This document shows positions 8,331 through 21,536 of a stretch of DNA of 64,000 nt, piece by piece. The stretch is from Methylobacter sp. (GTDB lineage Bacteria > Pseudomonadota > Gammaproteobacteria > Methylococcales > Methylomonadaceae), in contig JAGXGY010000054.1 in assembly GCA_024636505.1 (NCBI GenBank), positions 28,677 through 92,676 of the forward strand. Reading direction: 5' to 3'. Under the pieces are notes generated by a model. It did not search any database. It was not told the DNA's origin and saw only the letters and a list, made by a program, of their open reading frames with translations. Positions within the stretch are counted from its first letter, which is position 1; every line of letters starts with the position of its first letter. Position numbers and translations under genes: made by a program.

Positions 8331-9701
8331 TTATTTCTCCAATTTAACGGGTCGTTGCCACCCTGTAACAGAAACCTGTTTGGCCCGGCTTAAAGTCAAC
8401 TGATTATCCGGACTGTTTTTGGTGATGGTTGATCCTGCACCTATCGTGGCATTTTTCCCAATGGTTACCGGGGCGACCAGCTGGCTATTTGAGCCGATAA
8501 AAGCGCCGTCTTCGATAATGGTTTTAGACTTATTAACGCCATCATAATTACAGGTAATGGTTCCTGCGCCGATATTGACGTGTGCGCCCACTGTGGTATC
8601 GCCGATATAGCTTAAGTGATTTATTTTGCTGCCGGCCGCTACCGATGATTTCTTGATTTCTACAAAATTGCCGATATGAACATTTTCTGCCAATACGCTT
8701 TCAGGCCTTAACCTGGCATATGGACCAATTTTACTGCCTTGCCCAATGACCGCATCTTCAATAATACAATTTGCCAGAATGGCTACATTATCACCAATGA
8801 TCGCGTTTTTTATATGCGTATTTGCACCTATTTTGACATGGCTGCCGATGCTGTTGTTTCCCTCTAAAATCACGTTAATATCAATTATTATGTCCTGACC
8901 CAAGCTTGCTATTGTTCCTCGCTGATCAAAGCGCATCGGGTCTTTCAAGGTAACGCCCTGCTCCATCAGACTATTGGCTTGTTTTTGCTGATACACGCGC
9001 TCCAGATGACTGAGCTGTATACGGTTATTGACGCCCAGCACTTCATCCTCGGTTTCCGGCTGACTGGTAACGATGGCGATGCGATCGGCGACTGCCATTT
9101 CAATCACATCGGTCAAATAGTATTCACCCTGGACGTTGCTGTTATCTAACTGGCTAAGCCATTTTTTTAATGGCCTGCCCTGCACCGCCATGATGCCGGT
9201 ATTGACTTCATTGATCTGTTTTTCAGCCTCTGTCGCGTCTTTTTCTTCAACAATTTTTATAACCTGACCGGCCGAATTTCTAACGATTCTGCCGTAACCG
9301 ATAGGATGAGCCAAATTGACGCTGAGTAAAGCCAGTGATTGCTCGTTAACGTTGTTTATCAGTGAGCGAACGGTTTCCGGTTTTAACAAAGGCACATCGC
9401 CATACAATATCAAAACGATATCGCTATCTTCAATCTGATCGCTGACTTGCTGCACAGCGTGACCTGTTCCCAGCTGTTGCGTTTGTTCTATCCAATCGGC
9501 ATTCAAGTCCTTTAAAGCAGCGGTAACTAAATCTGCACCATGGCCGACAACAATCTTGATAGCATTATTTTCCAAGTGTTTAGCTGTGTCGTAAACATGC
9601 CGTAACAAAGGTCTATTGGCAATTTCATGCAAAATTTTGGGCAGTTCCGAGCGCATACGCGTTCCTTTACCCGCAGCCAGAATAATGGTCGTTATGTTCA
9701 T
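8331..9701 (-). CDS. glmU: Bifunctional GlcNAc-1-P uridyltransferase / GlcN-1-P acetyltransferase
   Basis: Catalyses the last two steps to UDP-GlcNAc. The N-terminal pyrophosphorylase domain has [15 protein letters not shown], the nucleotide loop [11 protein letters not shown], and YGDVPLL with its metal aspartate. The C-terminal half is a left-handed beta helix of hexapeptide repeats, including [13 protein letters not shown] and [10 protein letters not shown] for acetyl-CoA binding. Length 456 is normal. It lies directly before glmS and 155 bp after atpC. A strong terminator sits in that gap, so glmU-glmS probably has its own promoter. Confidence 0.98.
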   Translation of the reverse strand: MNITTIILAAGKGTRMRSELPKILHEIANRPLLRHVYDTAKHLENNAIKIVVGHGADLVTAALKDLNADWIEQTQQLGTGHAVQQVSDQIEDSDIVLILYGDVPLLKPETVRSLINNVNEQSLALLSVNLAHPIGYGRIVRNSAGQVIKIVEEKDATEAEKQINEVNTGIMAVQGRPLKKWLSQLDNSNVQGEYYLTDVIEMAVADRIAIVTSQPETEDEVLGVNNRIQLSHLERVYQQKQANSLMEQGVTLKDPMRFDQRGTIASLGQDIIIDINVILEGNNSIGSHVKIGANTHIKNAIIGDNVAILANCIIEDAVIGQGSKIGPYARLRPESVLAENVHIGNFVEIKKSSVAAGSKINHLSYIGDTTVGAHVNIGAGTITCNYDGVNKSKTIIEDGAFIGSNSQLVAPVTIGKNATIGAGSTITKNSPDNQLTLSRAKQVSVTGWQRPVKLEK

Positions 9702-9753
9702 TTGCTACTCCGTTACAAATCTGTCTAGAACAGGTTTGCATTTAGCTGAAGGG

Positions 9754-9775
9754 CGTCAGGCAAGACAGCCTGACG
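9754..9775. repeat. Small hairpin upstream of glmU
   Basis: CGTCAGGC-AAGACA-GCCTGACG has two exact 8-base arms. On the minus strand it lies in the leader of glmU, about 55-75 bp before its start codon. It could be a leader structure or a repeat remnant. Confidence 0.35.
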
Positions 9776-9782
9776 TGAAACT

Positions 9783-9821
9783 AAAAAAGCCCGATAGCGC
9801 ATTCATGCGTTACCGGGCTTT
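9783..9821 (-). terminator. Terminator of the ATP synthase operon
   Basis: On the minus strand AAAGCCCGGTAACGC pairs with GCGCTATCGGGCTTT around a short ATGAAT loop and is followed by a run of six T. It lies just after atpC and before glmU, as expected for an intrinsic terminator. Confidence 0.8.
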
Positions 9822-9856
9822 CAATAATGGTAAAGATTTGGCGTGCAATATCCCTA

Positions 9857-10279
9857 TTATCCACCGCGTTTTCTAAATCGATCCAAGGTTCTTAATTGCA
9901 TAATAGCTTGATGCAATTGTGCCTGAGCTGTGGCAAAATCAATTTGACCCGATTTATCTGCCAAGGCTTCTTCAGCTCTGGTTTTAGCTTCTATTGCAGC
10001 GAGCTCATCAATATCTTTCGCTCTTATCGCCGTATCAGCCAGGATGGTAACCAGATTGGGTTGTATCTCTAATATACCTCCTGACACATAGAACGGATAA
10101 ATTTCCTTATCGCTGACTTTTACCCGAACTTCGCCGGGCTTAAGTCTTGATATTAAAGGGGCATGCCGTGGTGAAATACCCACTTCGCCGAGTTCAGCCG
10201 GCGCAAATACCATTTCCGCTAATCCGGAAAATATTTCCTTTTCTGCACTAACGATGTCTACATGTACGGTCATGGTCAT
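9857..10279 (-). CDS. atpC: F1 ATP synthase epsilon subunit
   Basis: The 140-residue epsilon subunit couples rotor to catalytic head and inhibits ATP hydrolysis. The beta-sandwich domain has IVSAEKEIFSGLAEMVFAPA and GISPRHAPLISRLKPGEVR. The C-terminal helical hairpin begins near residue 90 (ELAAIEAKTRAEEALADK). It is the last gene of the operon and is followed by a terminator. It starts 18 bp after atpD. Confidence 0.97.
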   Translation of the reverse strand: MTMTVHVDIVSAEKEIFSGLAEMVFAPAELGEVGISPRHAPLISRLKPGEVRVKVSDKEIYPFYVSGGILEIQPNLVTILADTAIRAKDIDELAAIEAKTRAEEALADKSGQIDFATAQAQLHQAIMQLRTLDRFRKRGG

Positions 10280-10297
10280 AATTATTGCCTACAAGTT

Positions 10298-11689
<1,392 letters not shown>

Positions 11690-11714
11690 TTATTTTGTGT
11701 CATTTTACTTGGCC

Positions 11715-12578
11715 TTAAACAGCTGCGGCACCGGCAACAATTTCTGAAATTTCCTGAGTGATAGCGGCTTGTCTGGCTTTGTTATAAACCAACTGTAACT
11801 CGCTGATAATATTTCCGGCATTATCCGAAGCACTCTTCATCGCCACCATTCTGGCTGCCTGTTCACAGGCATTATTCTCAACCAGTCCCTGGTAGACAAT
11901 GGACTCGATATAGCGGCTTAGCAGATGATCCAGAACTTCCTTGGCATCAGGCTCATAAATATAATCCCAATGACCTTTCAGATCGTCTTCAAGCTCATCG
12001 GCTACGACAGGCAGTAATTTTTCAATAGTCGGCTTCTGCGTCATGGTGTTGACAAATTCATTGCTAATCACATGCAACTCATCGATTCTGCCTTGTTCAT
12101 AGGCATCCAGCATGATTTTAATGATACCGATAATATCATGCTGGTGCGGGGTATCGCCTAACTTAGAAACCTGACCGACCAGATTTGCTTTCAGATTACC
12201 AAAAAAACCGAAAGCCTTGGTACCTATGGTACAAATATCTACTGCAATATTTTCTTTGTCCCACTGTATGATCTGGGTCAGGGTTTTTCTGAATAAATTT
12301 GAATTCAGTCCGCCGCATAAGCCCCTGTCAGAGCTAATGACAATGATCCCGACCCGTTTAACTTGACGATCAACGAGAAAAGGATGTTTATACTCAGGAT
12401 TTGCTTGAGCCAGATGTTTGATAATCTGGCCGATTTTTTTTGAGTATGGACGTGTTGCCAACATTCTGTCTTTTGTTTTACGCATTTTACTCGCGGCAAC
12501 CATTTCCATGGCCCGGGTGATCTTTTGAGTATTTTTGATACTCCCGATCTTGGTGCGTATTTCTTTACCAACAGCCAT
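11715..12578 (-). CDS. atpG: F1 ATP synthase gamma subunit
   Basis: Central shaft of the rotor, 287 residues. The N-terminal helix has [20 protein letters not shown] and the C-terminal helix has [20 protein letters not shown]; these form the coiled coil inside the alpha3beta3 ring. The Rossmann-like middle contains [17 protein letters not shown]. Spacing to atpA is 12 bp. Confidence 0.97.
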   Translation of the reverse strand: MAVGKEIRTKIGSIKNTQKITRAMEMVAASKMRKTKDRMLATRPYSKKIGQIIKHLAQANPEYKHPFLVDRQVKRVGIIVISSDRGLCGGLNSNLFRKTLTQIIQWDKENIAVDICTIGTKAFGFFGNLKANLVGQVSKLGDTPHQHDIIGIIKIMLDAYEQGRIDELHVISNEFVNTMTQKPTIEKLLPVVADELEDDLKGHWDYIYEPDAKEVLDHLLSRYIESIVYQGLVENNACEQAARMVAMKSASDNAGNIISELQLVYNKARQAAITQEISEIVAGAAAV

Positions 12579-12590
12579 CTTAAGACCCTT

Positions 12591-14132
12591 TTACCAGCTA
12601 TGCGTTTCAACAAAAGTCTGGATAGCGGTAAGCATACCCTTTCTTATGTCATCACTAAAATCGCCAGTTGTATTAATGTTGTTCATTAATTCAGAATGCT
12701 CTGACGTCATGTACGATTGTAAAGCAGCTTCAAAATCAAGAACCTTGTTAACTTCTAAGCTATCAAGGAAGCCTTCATTTGCAGCAAACAATGAAACCGC
12801 CATTTGTGCCACTGACATCGGCGAATATTGATTCTGTTTCATCAGTTCGGTTACGCGTTGACCGCGCTCAATCTGCTTACGAGTACTTTCATCCAGATCC
12901 GATGCAAATTGGGCAAAAGCCGCCAACTCACGATACTGCGCCAAATCCAGACGGGTACCGCCGCCCAATTTCTTGATGATTTTGGTTTGCGCCGCACCAC
13001 CGACACGCGATACCGATAAACCGGCATTCACCGCCGGGCGTATGCCGGAGTTAAACAAATCGCTTTCCAAAAAGATCTGGCCGTCGGTAATGGAAATTAC
13101 ATTGGTCGGTACGAAAGCAGAAACGTCGCCGCCTTGGGTTTCGATAATCGGCAATGCGGTCAATGACCCGGTTTTACCTTTTACCTTGCCGTCGGTTAAC
13201 TTCTCAACTTCGGCTGCATTAATACGCGATGCTCTTTCCAGCAAACGGGAATGCAAATAAAACACGTCTCCCGGGTAAGCTTCGCGACCCGGCGGACGAC
13301 GTAACAACAGGGAAATCTGACGATACGCCCAGGCTTGCTTAGTTAAATCATCATAAATAATCAACGCATCTTCGCCACGGTCTCTAAAGAATTCACCCAT
13401 CGAACAACCGGTATAAGGCGCGATAAACTGTAACGCCGCCGATTCCGATGCGGATGCCGCAACCACAATCGTGTGAGCCATTGCGCCATGCTCTTCGAGC
13501 TTGCGAACCACGTTGGCAATGGATGCGCGTTTTTGACCGATAGCCACATAGATACATTTAATGCCCGTACCTTTTTGATTGATAATCGCATCAATCGCAA
13601 TAGCTGTTTTACCGGTTTGTCTATCACCGATGATCAACTCGCGCTGGCCGCGGCCTACCGGAATCATCGCATCGATAGATTTCAAACCCAATTGAACCGG
13701 TTGATCAACGGACTGGCGGGCAATGACGCCCGGTGCAATTTTCTCAATCGGTGACGTTTCAGTGGTCTCAATAGCGCCTTTGCCGTCGATTGGATTACCC
13801 AGCGCGTCTACAACGCGACCCAGCAACGCTTCGCCAACAGGTACTTCCAGAATTTTACCGGTACATTTTACGGTGTCGCCCTCAGAGATATGCTGGTATG
13901 AACCTAATACCACCACGCCCACAGAGTCTCTTTCAAGGTTAAGCGCCATGCCGAAGGTATTGCCGGGAAATTCCAGCATTTCGCCTTGCATTGCTTCCGA
14001 AAGGCCATGTACTCGTACAATACCGTCAGTGACACTGACCACGGTACCTTCTGTATGAGTTTCAGCACTCAAGTCGAAGTTTTCGATCTTCTTTTTAATC
14101 AGATCACTTATTTCAGATGGGTTTAATTGCAT
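12591..14132 (-). CDS. atpA: F1 ATP synthase alpha subunit
   Basis: Non-catalytic nucleotide-binding subunit, 513 residues. It has the N-terminal segment [18 protein letters not shown], the P-loop [15 protein letters not shown], and the family signature [17 protein letters not shown]. The alpha arginine finger lies in this signature region. Length and order are normal. Confidence 0.98.
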   Translation of the reverse strand: MQLNPSEISDLIKKKIENFDLSAETHTEGTVVSVTDGIVRVHGLSEAMQGEMLEFPGNTFGMALNLERDSVGVVVLGSYQHISEGDTVKCTGKILEVPVGEALLGRVVDALGNPIDGKGAIETTETSPIEKIAPGVIARQSVDQPVQLGLKSIDAMIPVGRGQRELIIGDRQTGKTAIAIDAIINQKGTGIKCIYVAIGQKRASIANVVRKLEEHGAMAHTIVVAASASESAALQFIAPYTGCSMGEFFRDRGEDALIIYDDLTKQAWAYRQISLLLRRPPGREAYPGDVFYLHSRLLERASRINAAEVEKLTDGKVKGKTGSLTALPIIETQGGDVSAFVPTNVISITDGQIFLESDLFNSGIRPAVNAGLSVSRVGGAAQTKIIKKLGGGTRLDLAQYRELAAFAQFASDLDESTRKQIERGQRVTELMKQNQYSPMSVAQMAVSLFAANEGFLDSLEVNKVLDFEAALQSYMTSEHSELMNNINTTGDFSDDIRKGMLTAIQTFVETHSW

Positions 14133-14151
14133 ATTCTTTTCTCGCTCTAGT

Positions 14152-14682
14152 TTAGAGTCGTTTTGCTAATTGTTGAAGCTGGCCTTTAATGGAACCGTCA
14201 ATCACTCTATCGCCTGCACGTACCAGTACGCCGCCAATCAATGATTTATCCACGGTCACATTCATATGGACTTTTTTGCTTAGCGTTTTTTCCAGCGTTG
14301 AAGTAAATCGTTGCTTTTCTTCTTTGGAGAAGGCGTAAGCCGTAGCGACTTCAACATCGACATAACCTTCACTTTCTGCCTTATAGACTTCGAATAGCTT
14401 CGCAATAGTCGGCGCCAGCGTTAACCGGTTGTTTTGAACCAGCAGTTTCAGAAAATTTGCGCCTTCCTCGTCCACTTGTCCCTGACAAATATCAAGCATC
14501 AGTGCCGATAATCTTTCTTTACTGACTTTCGGATTATCCACTGCACCGGAAAACTCTTTGTCATTCAGCACAGCGGATATAAACGCTAAGCTTTCCGACC
14601 ATTTTTGAGTCGTACCGGTTTCGAAGGATCGTTTAAACACTGCTGCTGCGTAAGGTCTTGCCAATGTTGCCAATTCGCTCAT
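14152..14682 (-). CDS. atpH: F1 ATP synthase delta subunit
   Basis: Stator subunit joining the b dimer to the top of F1, 176 residues. The N-terminal helical bundle starts [17 protein letters not shown]. The C-terminal family segment is [20 protein letters not shown]. It starts 5 bp after atpF. Confidence 0.96.
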   Translation of the reverse strand: MSELATLARPYAAAVFKRSFETGTTQKWSESLAFISAVLNDKEFSGAVDNPKVSKERLSALMLDICQGQVDEEGANFLKLLVQNNRLTLAPTIAKLFEVYKAESEGYVDVEVATAYAFSKEEKQRFTSTLEKTLSKKVHMNVTVDKSLIGGVLVRAGDRVIDGSIKGQLQQLAKRL

Positions 14683-14687
14683 TATGC

Positions 14688-15161
14688 TTAACCCAATTGA
14701 TTAGAAATTTTACTCAGGATGTCCTGGTGCTTGGTTTTATCGATTTCCGCACTCAGAATCTGTTCTGCTGCCCGCAAGGCCAAGGCGGCGACTTCTTTAC
14801 GCAAACCTTCTTTAGCCTGCTGTTTTTCTTGTTCAATTTGCGCCTTTGCCACCAGAATCAAACGCTCGCCTTCTTTTTTAGCGGTATCTTTTGATGCCTC
14901 AACAATTTCAGTGGCACGTTTTTGAGCAAGATTAACAATCTCTGAAGATTGTTCTTTGGCTTGTTTTAAAACACCCGTGGCTTTTTTCTCTGCCAAGTGC
15001 ATTTGTTCCTGACCTTTTTCAGCCGCAGCCAAACCATCAGCAATTTTCTTTTTACGTTGTTCTAAAGAGTCAAATAAAGGCGGCCAGATGTACTTCATGG
15101 TAAACCATACCAGAAGTGCAAAGGTAATCATTTGCCCAATCAGAGTAGCATTGATACTCAC
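14688..15161 (-). CDS. atpF: F0 ATP synthase b subunit
   Basis: Peripheral stalk subunit, 157 residues, close to the family norm of 156. One N-terminal membrane helix ([20 protein letters not shown]) is followed by a long charged coiled coil (residues 35-140) rich in K, E, Q and A. Between atpE and atpH as usual. Confidence 0.97.
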   Translation of the reverse strand: MSINATLIGQMITFALLVWFTMKYIWPPLFDSLEQRKKKIADGLAAAEKGQEQMHLAEKKATGVLKQAKEQSSEIVNLAQKRATEIVEASKDTAKKEGERLILVAKAQIEQEKQQAKEGLRKEVAALALRAAEQILSAEIDKTKHQDILSKISNQLG

Positions 15162-15200
15162 GATGCGTTCCTCTTGTTGCTAGTAAAGTTAAACAGTCTA

Positions 15201-15503
<303 letters not shown>

Positions 15504-15540
15504 TTAGTTAAATTATAAAAAGTTAAAAAATTATTGTATC

Positions 15541-15692
15541 TACACCAGCAACTAGAAAAATACGACCGCATGAATGCAGAAGGTAGAGCAACGCAGGAGC
15601 AGTTGCCAAGAACGCTGACAGTTATGATCAAATAAGATTTTTTGAGTTATCCGCGTTAATCATATTTATCTGCGTCATCTGCGTTCCATTTA
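15541..15692. repeat. Dispersed GAACGCAGATGACGC repeat inside the atp operon
   Basis: Between atpE and atpB. On the minus strand it begins right after the atpB stop with AATGGAACGCAGATGACGC, runs through AAGATTTTTTGAG (plus strand), and ends near CTAGTTGCTGGTG. The portion AGAGCAACGCAGGAGCAGTT (15590-15609) is shared with the copy near 43455. This gap is normally well under 100 bp in related operons, so the repeat is an insertion that is transcribed in the atp mRNA. Confidence 0.7.
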
Positions 15693-16478
<786 letters not shown>

Positions 16479-16493
16479 CTAAATATGTGTGTG

Positions 16494-16865
16494 TCAGCGC
16501 ATCAGCAGCGCAAACCAAAAAACCGATAATGCTGCTATGTATACTGCCAGCAGCGGTAATATTTCTATGTTCGGAAGTTGGAAAATCATAAAAAACAGCA
16601 TCACTGTTAACAATAACTTGCCTGATTCTCCTGCATAGAAAGAATTTACAATCTTTCTTGCTTCCTGTCCCGCAGATTTATGTATGCGCAAGGCAAAATA
16701 CAAATTGGGAATAAAGGCCGCCGTTCCGCCTAAAGCCGCCGATAAGGCGTAAGACTTCCCCGATGCCAGAGCGAATCCTGTCGTCATTATGATTATCGTT
16801 AGCACTTGATAACTCATGATTTTACTGACAGTAGAGCGTTTTCTATCTACCACACCCAACTCCAT
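16494..16865 (-). CDS. atpI: ATP synthase accessory protein I
   Basis: The 123-residue hydrophobic protein has four predicted membrane helices, with ALSAALGGTAAFIPNLYFAL in the middle. It is the first gene of the atp operon, where AtpI assists c-ring assembly and ion supply. Starts are possible at 16865 (MELGVVD) or a little later (MSYQV). No conserved catalytic residues are expected. Confidence 0.9.
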   Translation of the reverse strand: MELGVVDRKRSTVSKIMSYQVLTIIIMTTGFALASGKSYALSAALGGTAAFIPNLYFALRIHKSAGQEARKIVNSFYAGESGKLLLTVMLFFMIFQLPNIEILPLLAVYIAALSVFWFALLMR

Positions 16866-16973
16866 GCATAATAGCTCGGGGATTATAGCTAGCGACCCTC
16901 ATTAAATCAAGGAAGATTAAATTCAACCCGTGCTTTTTGTCGACCTTCATCGATCAGCGCCTTACCTATTCCG

Positions 16974-17837
16974 CTACTTAATTTGCTCAAGAATTCCATC
17001 CAACTCTTCTAAACTGGAATAAGCGATGACCAGCTTTCCGGTGCCGTTTTCTTTATGGTCGATCCGTACTTTTGCCCCCAGTTTTGCGGTCAAATCCTCC
17101 TGTAAACGTAAGGTGTCTTTATCAACGTCCCTGACTCTGGTTTTTTTAGGCTCTGTCTGACTGTCTTTGACCAGACGCTCGGCTGCTCTGACTGTTAAAC
17201 CTTCTTTGACAATCTTATTTGCCGCAGCAAGCTGTTTAGGGCCGTCTAAAGACAGCAATGCCCTTGCATGCCCCATTTCCAGATGCCTCGCAACCAATAA
17301 TTTTTTTACGTCCGGATGTAAATCCATCAATCTCAATAAATTAGTCACCGTAGCGCGTGACTTGCCAACGGCATCGGCAACGTGTTGATGCGTCATTTCA
17401 AATTCTTCCAGCAACCGTTTTAAGGCTTCCGCTTCTTCCAAAGGATTTAGATCTTCTCTTTGGATATTTTCAATCAGCGCTATCGCCATCGCAGCCCGAT
17501 CGTCTATTGCCTTGATAACCACAGGTATTTGCGGCAACCCGGCTAATTGCGCTGCCCGCCAGCGGCGCTCCCCCGCCACTATCTCGTATTTTTCCGACGC
17601 AATTTTGCGCACTACCACCGGTTGTATGACCCCCTGTGCTTTTATCGAATCCGCCAGCTCCTGAAGCTTTTCAGGGTTCATGTCTTTTCTTGGCTGATAC
17701 TTGCCTCGCTGCAGATACTCGATAGGCAAGCTATGCAGTTGATGGCCCTCACTGACGTCCCTGTGCTCGTCTTTATCGGACATATTGCCTAATAAAGCAT
17801 CCAGTCCTCGATTTAATCCCCGTTTTTTCACAGCCAT
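16974..17837 (-). CDS. parB: Chromosome partitioning protein ParB
   Basis: Centromere-binding CTPase of the Par system, 287 residues. The N-terminus RGLNRGLDALLG is the ParA-stimulating segment. The CTP-binding box GERRWRAAQLAGLPQIPVVI and ENIQREDLNPLEEAEALKRL are intact. A helix-turn-helix (HQHVADAVGKSRATVTNLL) reads the parS site, and the C-terminus is the dimerization domain. It lies 58 bp after a short ParB-like gene that looks like a shrunken copy of it. No parS palindrome was recognised in the window. Confidence 0.95.
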   Translation of the reverse strand: MAVKKRGLNRGLDALLGNMSDKDEHRDVSEGHQLHSLPIEYLQRGKYQPRKDMNPEKLQELADSIKAQGVIQPVVVRKIASEKYEIVAGERRWRAAQLAGLPQIPVVIKAIDDRAAMAIALIENIQREDLNPLEEAEALKRLLEEFEMTHQHVADAVGKSRATVTNLLRLMDLHPDVKKLLVARHLEMGHARALLSLDGPKQLAAANKIVKEGLTVRAAERLVKDSQTEPKKTRVRDVDKDTLRLQEDLTAKLGAKVRIDHKENGTGKLVIAYSSLEELDGILEQIK

Positions 17838-17895
17838 AACATTTAACTTTTCTCTTTATTTAATCATTTAACCGGCTAATGCCACTTGCGCTGAT

Positions 17896-18177
17896 TTATG
17901 ACTGATCAGCGCGAAGTATCGATTCAAACTCTTCAATCATTTTTTTTAAAGCCTCGGCCTCTTCCTGCAGCACCAGATTTTCTCTTTGAATGCTTTTAAA
18001 TAAGGCAAACACCGTTCCCGCGCGCTCATCCGCCTCCTCGATTATCTGCGGCTTAGCGGCTACTTCATTATTATCAACCGATGATTTTGTTTGCGGCTGA
18101 TGCGGTTCTTTTTTAGCAGAATCATCTGCCAGCAAGGCCTCAAGCCCGCGACCTAACCCACGTTTTTTTAAATTCAT
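17896..18177 (-). CDS. Mini-ParB: N-terminus plus one ParB helix only
   Basis: The 93-residue protein starts MNLKKRGLGRGLEALLAD, nearly the same as ParB. A glutamine- and acid-rich linker follows, then ALFKSIQRENLVLQEEAEAL and KKMIEEFES. This second part aligns with ParB residues around ENIQREDLNPLEEAEAL and KRLLEEFEM. The GERR CTP box, the DNA-binding helix-turn-helix and the dimer domain are missing. The start codon overlaps the parA stop (ATGA), so it is translated together with ParA. It retains only the ParA-stimulating tail and an amphipathic helix, so it may tune ParA ATPase, or it may be a decayed duplicate. Confidence 0.8.
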   Translation of the reverse strand: MNLKKRGLGRGLEALLADDSAKKEPHQPQTKSSVDNNEVAAKPQIIEEADERAGTVFALFKSIQRENLVLQEEAEALKKMIEEFESILRADQS

Positions 18178-18950
18178 GCGCCGTCGTGCTTTTCTTTTCT
18201 GATCATTTCACCCGCCAAGGTAATATAGGCCACAGCGCCTCGCGAAGACTTATCATAGCTCAACACCGGCAACCCATGGCTTGGCGCCTCAGCCAGGCGG
18301 ACATTTCTGGGAATACAGGTTCTAAAAACCTTATCGCCGAAATAGCGAATCAACTGCTCCGAGACATCTTTGGTCAGCCTGTTTCTGTCGTCATACATGG
18401 TGCGCAAAATGCCTTCCAGATATAACTCCGGATTGACTGTATCCTGAATATTTTTCAGGGTACTCATCAATGCAGACAAGCCCTCAAGGGCATAATATTC
18501 GCACTGCATCGGCACCAGCACACTGTGTGCCGCGACCATCGCATTTAAGGTCAGCATATTCAATGAGGGCGGACAATCGATCAGGATATAATCGTAATCC
18601 GGTTTTATCGGGATTAAGGCATCGGCAAGCCGCCGTTCCCGGTAATCCGCCTGTATTAACTGCACTTCCGCCGCCGTAAGATCGCCATTACCGGGAATCA
18701 CCGAAAAACCGATATCGGGAATGTTAATGACGGTTTCCGACGCAGGCACTTCTTCCATCAACAAATCATAACTGGAGTAGTTAACCGTCTGCTTATCGAC
18801 GCCACAGCCCATAGCGGCATTTCCCTGCGGATCAAGATCTACCAGCAACACGCGCCGGTTAGCCGCAGCCAGCGAGGCTGCCAGATTTACACTGGTGGTA
18901 GTCTTTCCTACGCCGCCTTTTTGATTGGTTATTGCAATTACTTTTCCCAC
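18174..18950 (-). CDS. parA: Chromosome partitioning ATPase ParA/Soj
   Basis: Deviant Walker ATPase that moves ParB-parS complexes. From a GTG start at 18950 the protein begins MGKVIAITNQ followed by KGGVGKTTTSVNLAASL, and is 258 residues long. The Walker B region is YDYILIDCPPSLNMLTLNAM. The GTG is preceded by AGGTAAG and overlaps the rsmG stop by one base (TAGTG). A longer reading from 18995 exists but only adds rsmG-overlapping residues. It overlaps the mini-ParB start (ATGA). Confidence 0.96.
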   Translation of the reverse strand: MGKVIAITNQKGGVGKTTTSVNLAASLAAANRRVLLVDLDPQGNAAMGCGVDKQTVNYSSYDLLMEEVPASETVINIPDIGFSVIPGNGDLTAAEVQLIQADYRERRLADALIPIKPDYDYILIDCPPSLNMLTLNAMVAAHSVLVPMQCEYYALEGLSALMSTLKNIQDTVNPELYLEGILRTMYDDRNRLTKDVSEQLIRYFGDKVFRTCIPRNVRLAEAPSHGLPVLSYDKSSRGAVAYITLAGEMIRKEKHDGA

Positions 18951-19585
18951 TAGCTTACCTCTGCCTTTCCAGGCAATTCTATTCGTACTAAACATCTGTC
19001 AATATCAGTTCCCGGAACACTGATCGGGATAACCGTTTTTTTTGCCGCTATCGACGCCAGCTCCGCCTCCAAATTCTGTCCCTTCATTGCCAGCAACACG
19101 CCCTCTTCGGCCAACAGATGCGAGGTCAACTTCACTATCTCGGGCAAGCCGGCAAATGCACGGGTCAGCACCGCATCATAGCCGCGCTCAGGCTGATGGT
19201 TTTCCACCCGGCTATGGATGACGGCTACGTTTTTAAGCTTTAATTCCAACACCACCTGCTGCACAAAGCGGGTTTTTTTAGCGTTACTGTCGAGCAACGT
19301 AAAGCTGATGTCAGGCAAGCATATTGCCAACGGAATACCCGGCAAACCGGCACCGGTGCCAATATCGATAACCCGCGCACCCTCAATATACGGCAGGATT
19401 GCCAGGCTATCCAATATATGCAGACGCGCCATCTCCTCTCTATCCCGTATCGCGGTCAGATTATAGGCTTTACTCCATTTTTCAATCAGCTTTATAAAGC
19501 CCAGTAACTGCTCTATCTTCTGATCCGTTATGTTTACATTTAATGCGGCTATCCCGGAAACCAGGATTTTTCGACAATCTTCCAT
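18950..19585 (-). CDS. rsmG: 16S rRNA m7G527 methyltransferase
   Basis: SAM-dependent methyltransferase for G527 of 16S rRNA, 211 residues. Motif I is VIDIGTGAGLPGIPLAICLP, and the family-specific KWSKAYNLTAIRDREEM lies upstream. Its start overlaps the mnmG stop by one base (TGATG) and its end overlaps parA, so the three are tightly coupled. Confidence 0.96.
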   Translation of the reverse strand: MEDCRKILVSGIAALNVNITDQKIEQLLGFIKLIEKWSKAYNLTAIRDREEMARLHILDSLAILPYIEGARVIDIGTGAGLPGIPLAICLPDISFTLLDSNAKKTRFVQQVVLELKLKNVAVIHSRVENHQPERGYDAVLTRAFAGLPEIVKLTSHLLAEEGVLLAMKGQNLEAELASIAAKKTVIPISVPGTDIDRCLVRIELPGKAEVS

Positions 19586-21456
19586 CAGGCACTTTTCTTC
19601 TTTAAATAAACTAATAATAGGGAAATGGCGGCCGGGGTAATACCGGGAATACGCGATGCCTGACCTAAGGTTTCCGGCCGCTGTTTTTTAAGCTTTTCAC
19701 TGACTTCATTGGACAGACCGGGCACACCGGTGTAATCAATGATCTCCGGCAAGCGCAGGTGATCGAAACGCAAGGCTTTGTCTATTTCGGTTTGCTGCCG
19801 GTCGATATAGCCTGCATATTTGGCTTGAACCTCAACCTGCTCGGCGACCTGCGGATCCATGTCGCCAACATCCATTATAAAGGACAACAATTGTTGAATA
19901 TCGACTTCCGGTCGACGCAGTAAATCCATCAAATTGGCTTCGCGCAATAACGGCTTGCCCCAATATTGCTCGACTTGCGCGGCTTCTTCGGTCTCGGTCC
20001 TGACCCATTTCTTTTTCAGGTCCTCCTGCAATTGCGACACGGCTGCCCGTTTAATCGCGAACGCCTGCCAGCGATGATCGTCAACCAAGCCCAATTCACG
20101 GCCTTTTTCGGTCAGGCGCAAATCGGCGTTGTCTTCCCGAAGCAGCAAACGGTATTCGGCGCGGCTGGTGAACATCCGGTACGGCTCTTGCGTACCTTGG
20201 GTAATCAGGTCGTCGATCATCACGCCGATGTAGGCCTGATCGCGTCCCGGACACCAGCTGTCCAAGCCCTGCACCAAACGCGCCGCATTCAATCCGGCAA
20301 TTAAGCCTTGCGCCGCCGCCTCTTCGTAACCGGTGGTGCCGTTGACTTGCCCGGCAAAAAACAGCGCATCCATATGCTTGGTTTCCAATGACGATTTCAA
20401 ATCCCTTGGATCGAAAAAGTCGTATTCAATCGCATAACCGGGGCGCACGATTTCGGCATTCTCAAAACCCAGCATTGAGCGCACAAACGCATACTGCACA
20501 TCGAAAGGCAGGCTGGTCGATATGCCGTTGGGATAAATCTCATGGGTATTCAATCCTTCCGGTTCGACAAAAATCTGGTGCGAATCGCGGTCGGCAAAGC
20601 GCACGATTTTGTCTTCAATCGACGGGCAATAACGTGGCCCGATACCCTCGATAATCCCCGAATACAGCGGCGACCTATCTAGGCCGGAACGGATAATGTC
20701 ATGGGTTTTGCTATTGGTGCGCGTTATATGGCAGGGAATCTGCCGGGGATGATGACCCGGCTTGCCGAGAAACGAGAACACCGGCACCGGATCGTCGCCG
20801 TGCTGCTCTTCCAGCTTGCCAAAATCGATGGTGCGGCCGTCGATACGCGGCGGCGTGCCGGTTTTTAAGCGGTCGATCCGAAACGGCAATTCCCGCAACC
20901 GGTCGGCCAGCGCAATCGAGGCCGGATCGCCGGCACGACCGCCGCTGTAATTTTCCAAACCGATATGGATTTTGCCGCCTAAAAAAGTGCCGGTGGTTAA
21001 CACCACGGCTCTTGCGGTAAAATTCAAACCCATTTGGGTTTTAACGCCGACAACTCTATCGCCCTCGACCATCAAATCGGACACGGTTTGCTGAAATAAA
21101 GCCAGATTGGGCTGATTTTCCAGCGCAGTCCTTACCGCCTGCTTGTAAAGCTGACGATCCGCCTGAGCGCGAGTCGCCCTGACTGCCGGGCCTTTACTGG
21201 CATTCAAGGTGCGAAACTGAATGCCGCCGTGATCGGTAGCCCTAGCCATTATTCCGCCCAAAGCATCAATTTCTTTAACTAAATGACCCTTGCCTATGCC
21301 GCCAATGGCAGGATTGCAGCTCATTTGTCCCAGGGTGTCGATATTTTGCGTCAGCAACAAGGTGTTGGCACCGCTCCGGGCCGATGCCAGCGCGGCTTCC
21401 GTTCCCGCATGTCCGCCGCCCACTACAATGACATCAAAGTCTTTTCTAAATTTCAC
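19585..21456 (-). CDS. mnmG: tRNA uridine-5-carboxymethylaminomethyl modification enzyme MnmG (GidA)
   Basis: FAD enzyme that, with MnmE, modifies U34 in tRNAs. The 623-residue protein begins with the dinucleotide fold [20 protein letters not shown] and carries [18 protein letters not shown]. The cysteine motif region [15 protein letters not shown] and the closing family segment [19 protein letters not shown] are present. It is first in the mnmG-rsmG-parA-parB block that normally lies near the origin. Confidence 0.97.
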   Translation of the reverse strand: MKFRKDFDVIVVGGGHAGTEAALASARSGANTLLLTQNIDTLGQMSCNPAIGGIGKGHLVKEIDALGGIMARATDHGGIQFRTLNASKGPAVRATRAQADRQLYKQAVRTALENQPNLALFQQTVSDLMVEGDRVVGVKTQMGLNFTARAVVLTTGTFLGGKIHIGLENYSGGRAGDPASIALADRLRELPFRIDRLKTGTPPRIDGRTIDFGKLEEQHGDDPVPVFSFLGKPGHHPRQIPCHITRTNSKTHDIIRSGLDRSPLYSGIIEGIGPRYCPSIEDKIVRFADRDSHQIFVEPEGLNTHEIYPNGISTSLPFDVQYAFVRSMLGFENAEIVRPGYAIEYDFFDPRDLKSSLETKHMDALFFAGQVNGTTGYEEAAAQGLIAGLNAARLVQGLDSWCPGRDQAYIGVMIDDLITQGTQEPYRMFTSRAEYRLLLREDNADLRLTEKGRELGLVDDHRWQAFAIKRAAVSQLQEDLKKKWVRTETEEAAQVEQYWGKPLLREANLMDLLRRPEVDIQQLLSFIMDVGDMDPQVAEQVEVQAKYAGYIDRQQTEIDKALRFDHLRLPEIIDYTGVPGLSNEVSEKLKKQRPETLGQASRIPGITPAAISLLLVYLKKKSA

Positions 21457-21536
21457 TAGCGCTATGGTCTCTTAAAAAATGCTGTATTATTGCCGTGCGG
21501 ATTCACACAAACTTATCCTATTATAAGAGGTAAATG

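Noticed and set aside
8300..8400. glmS ribozyme
   Set aside because: glmU ends one base before glmS, so there is no leader to hold it, and gammaproteobacteria usually lack it.
16900..19000. parS sites for ParB
   Set aside because: No TGTTTCACGTGAAACA-like palindrome was found. A weak GACGTGAAAC at 9772 is part of a different hairpin.
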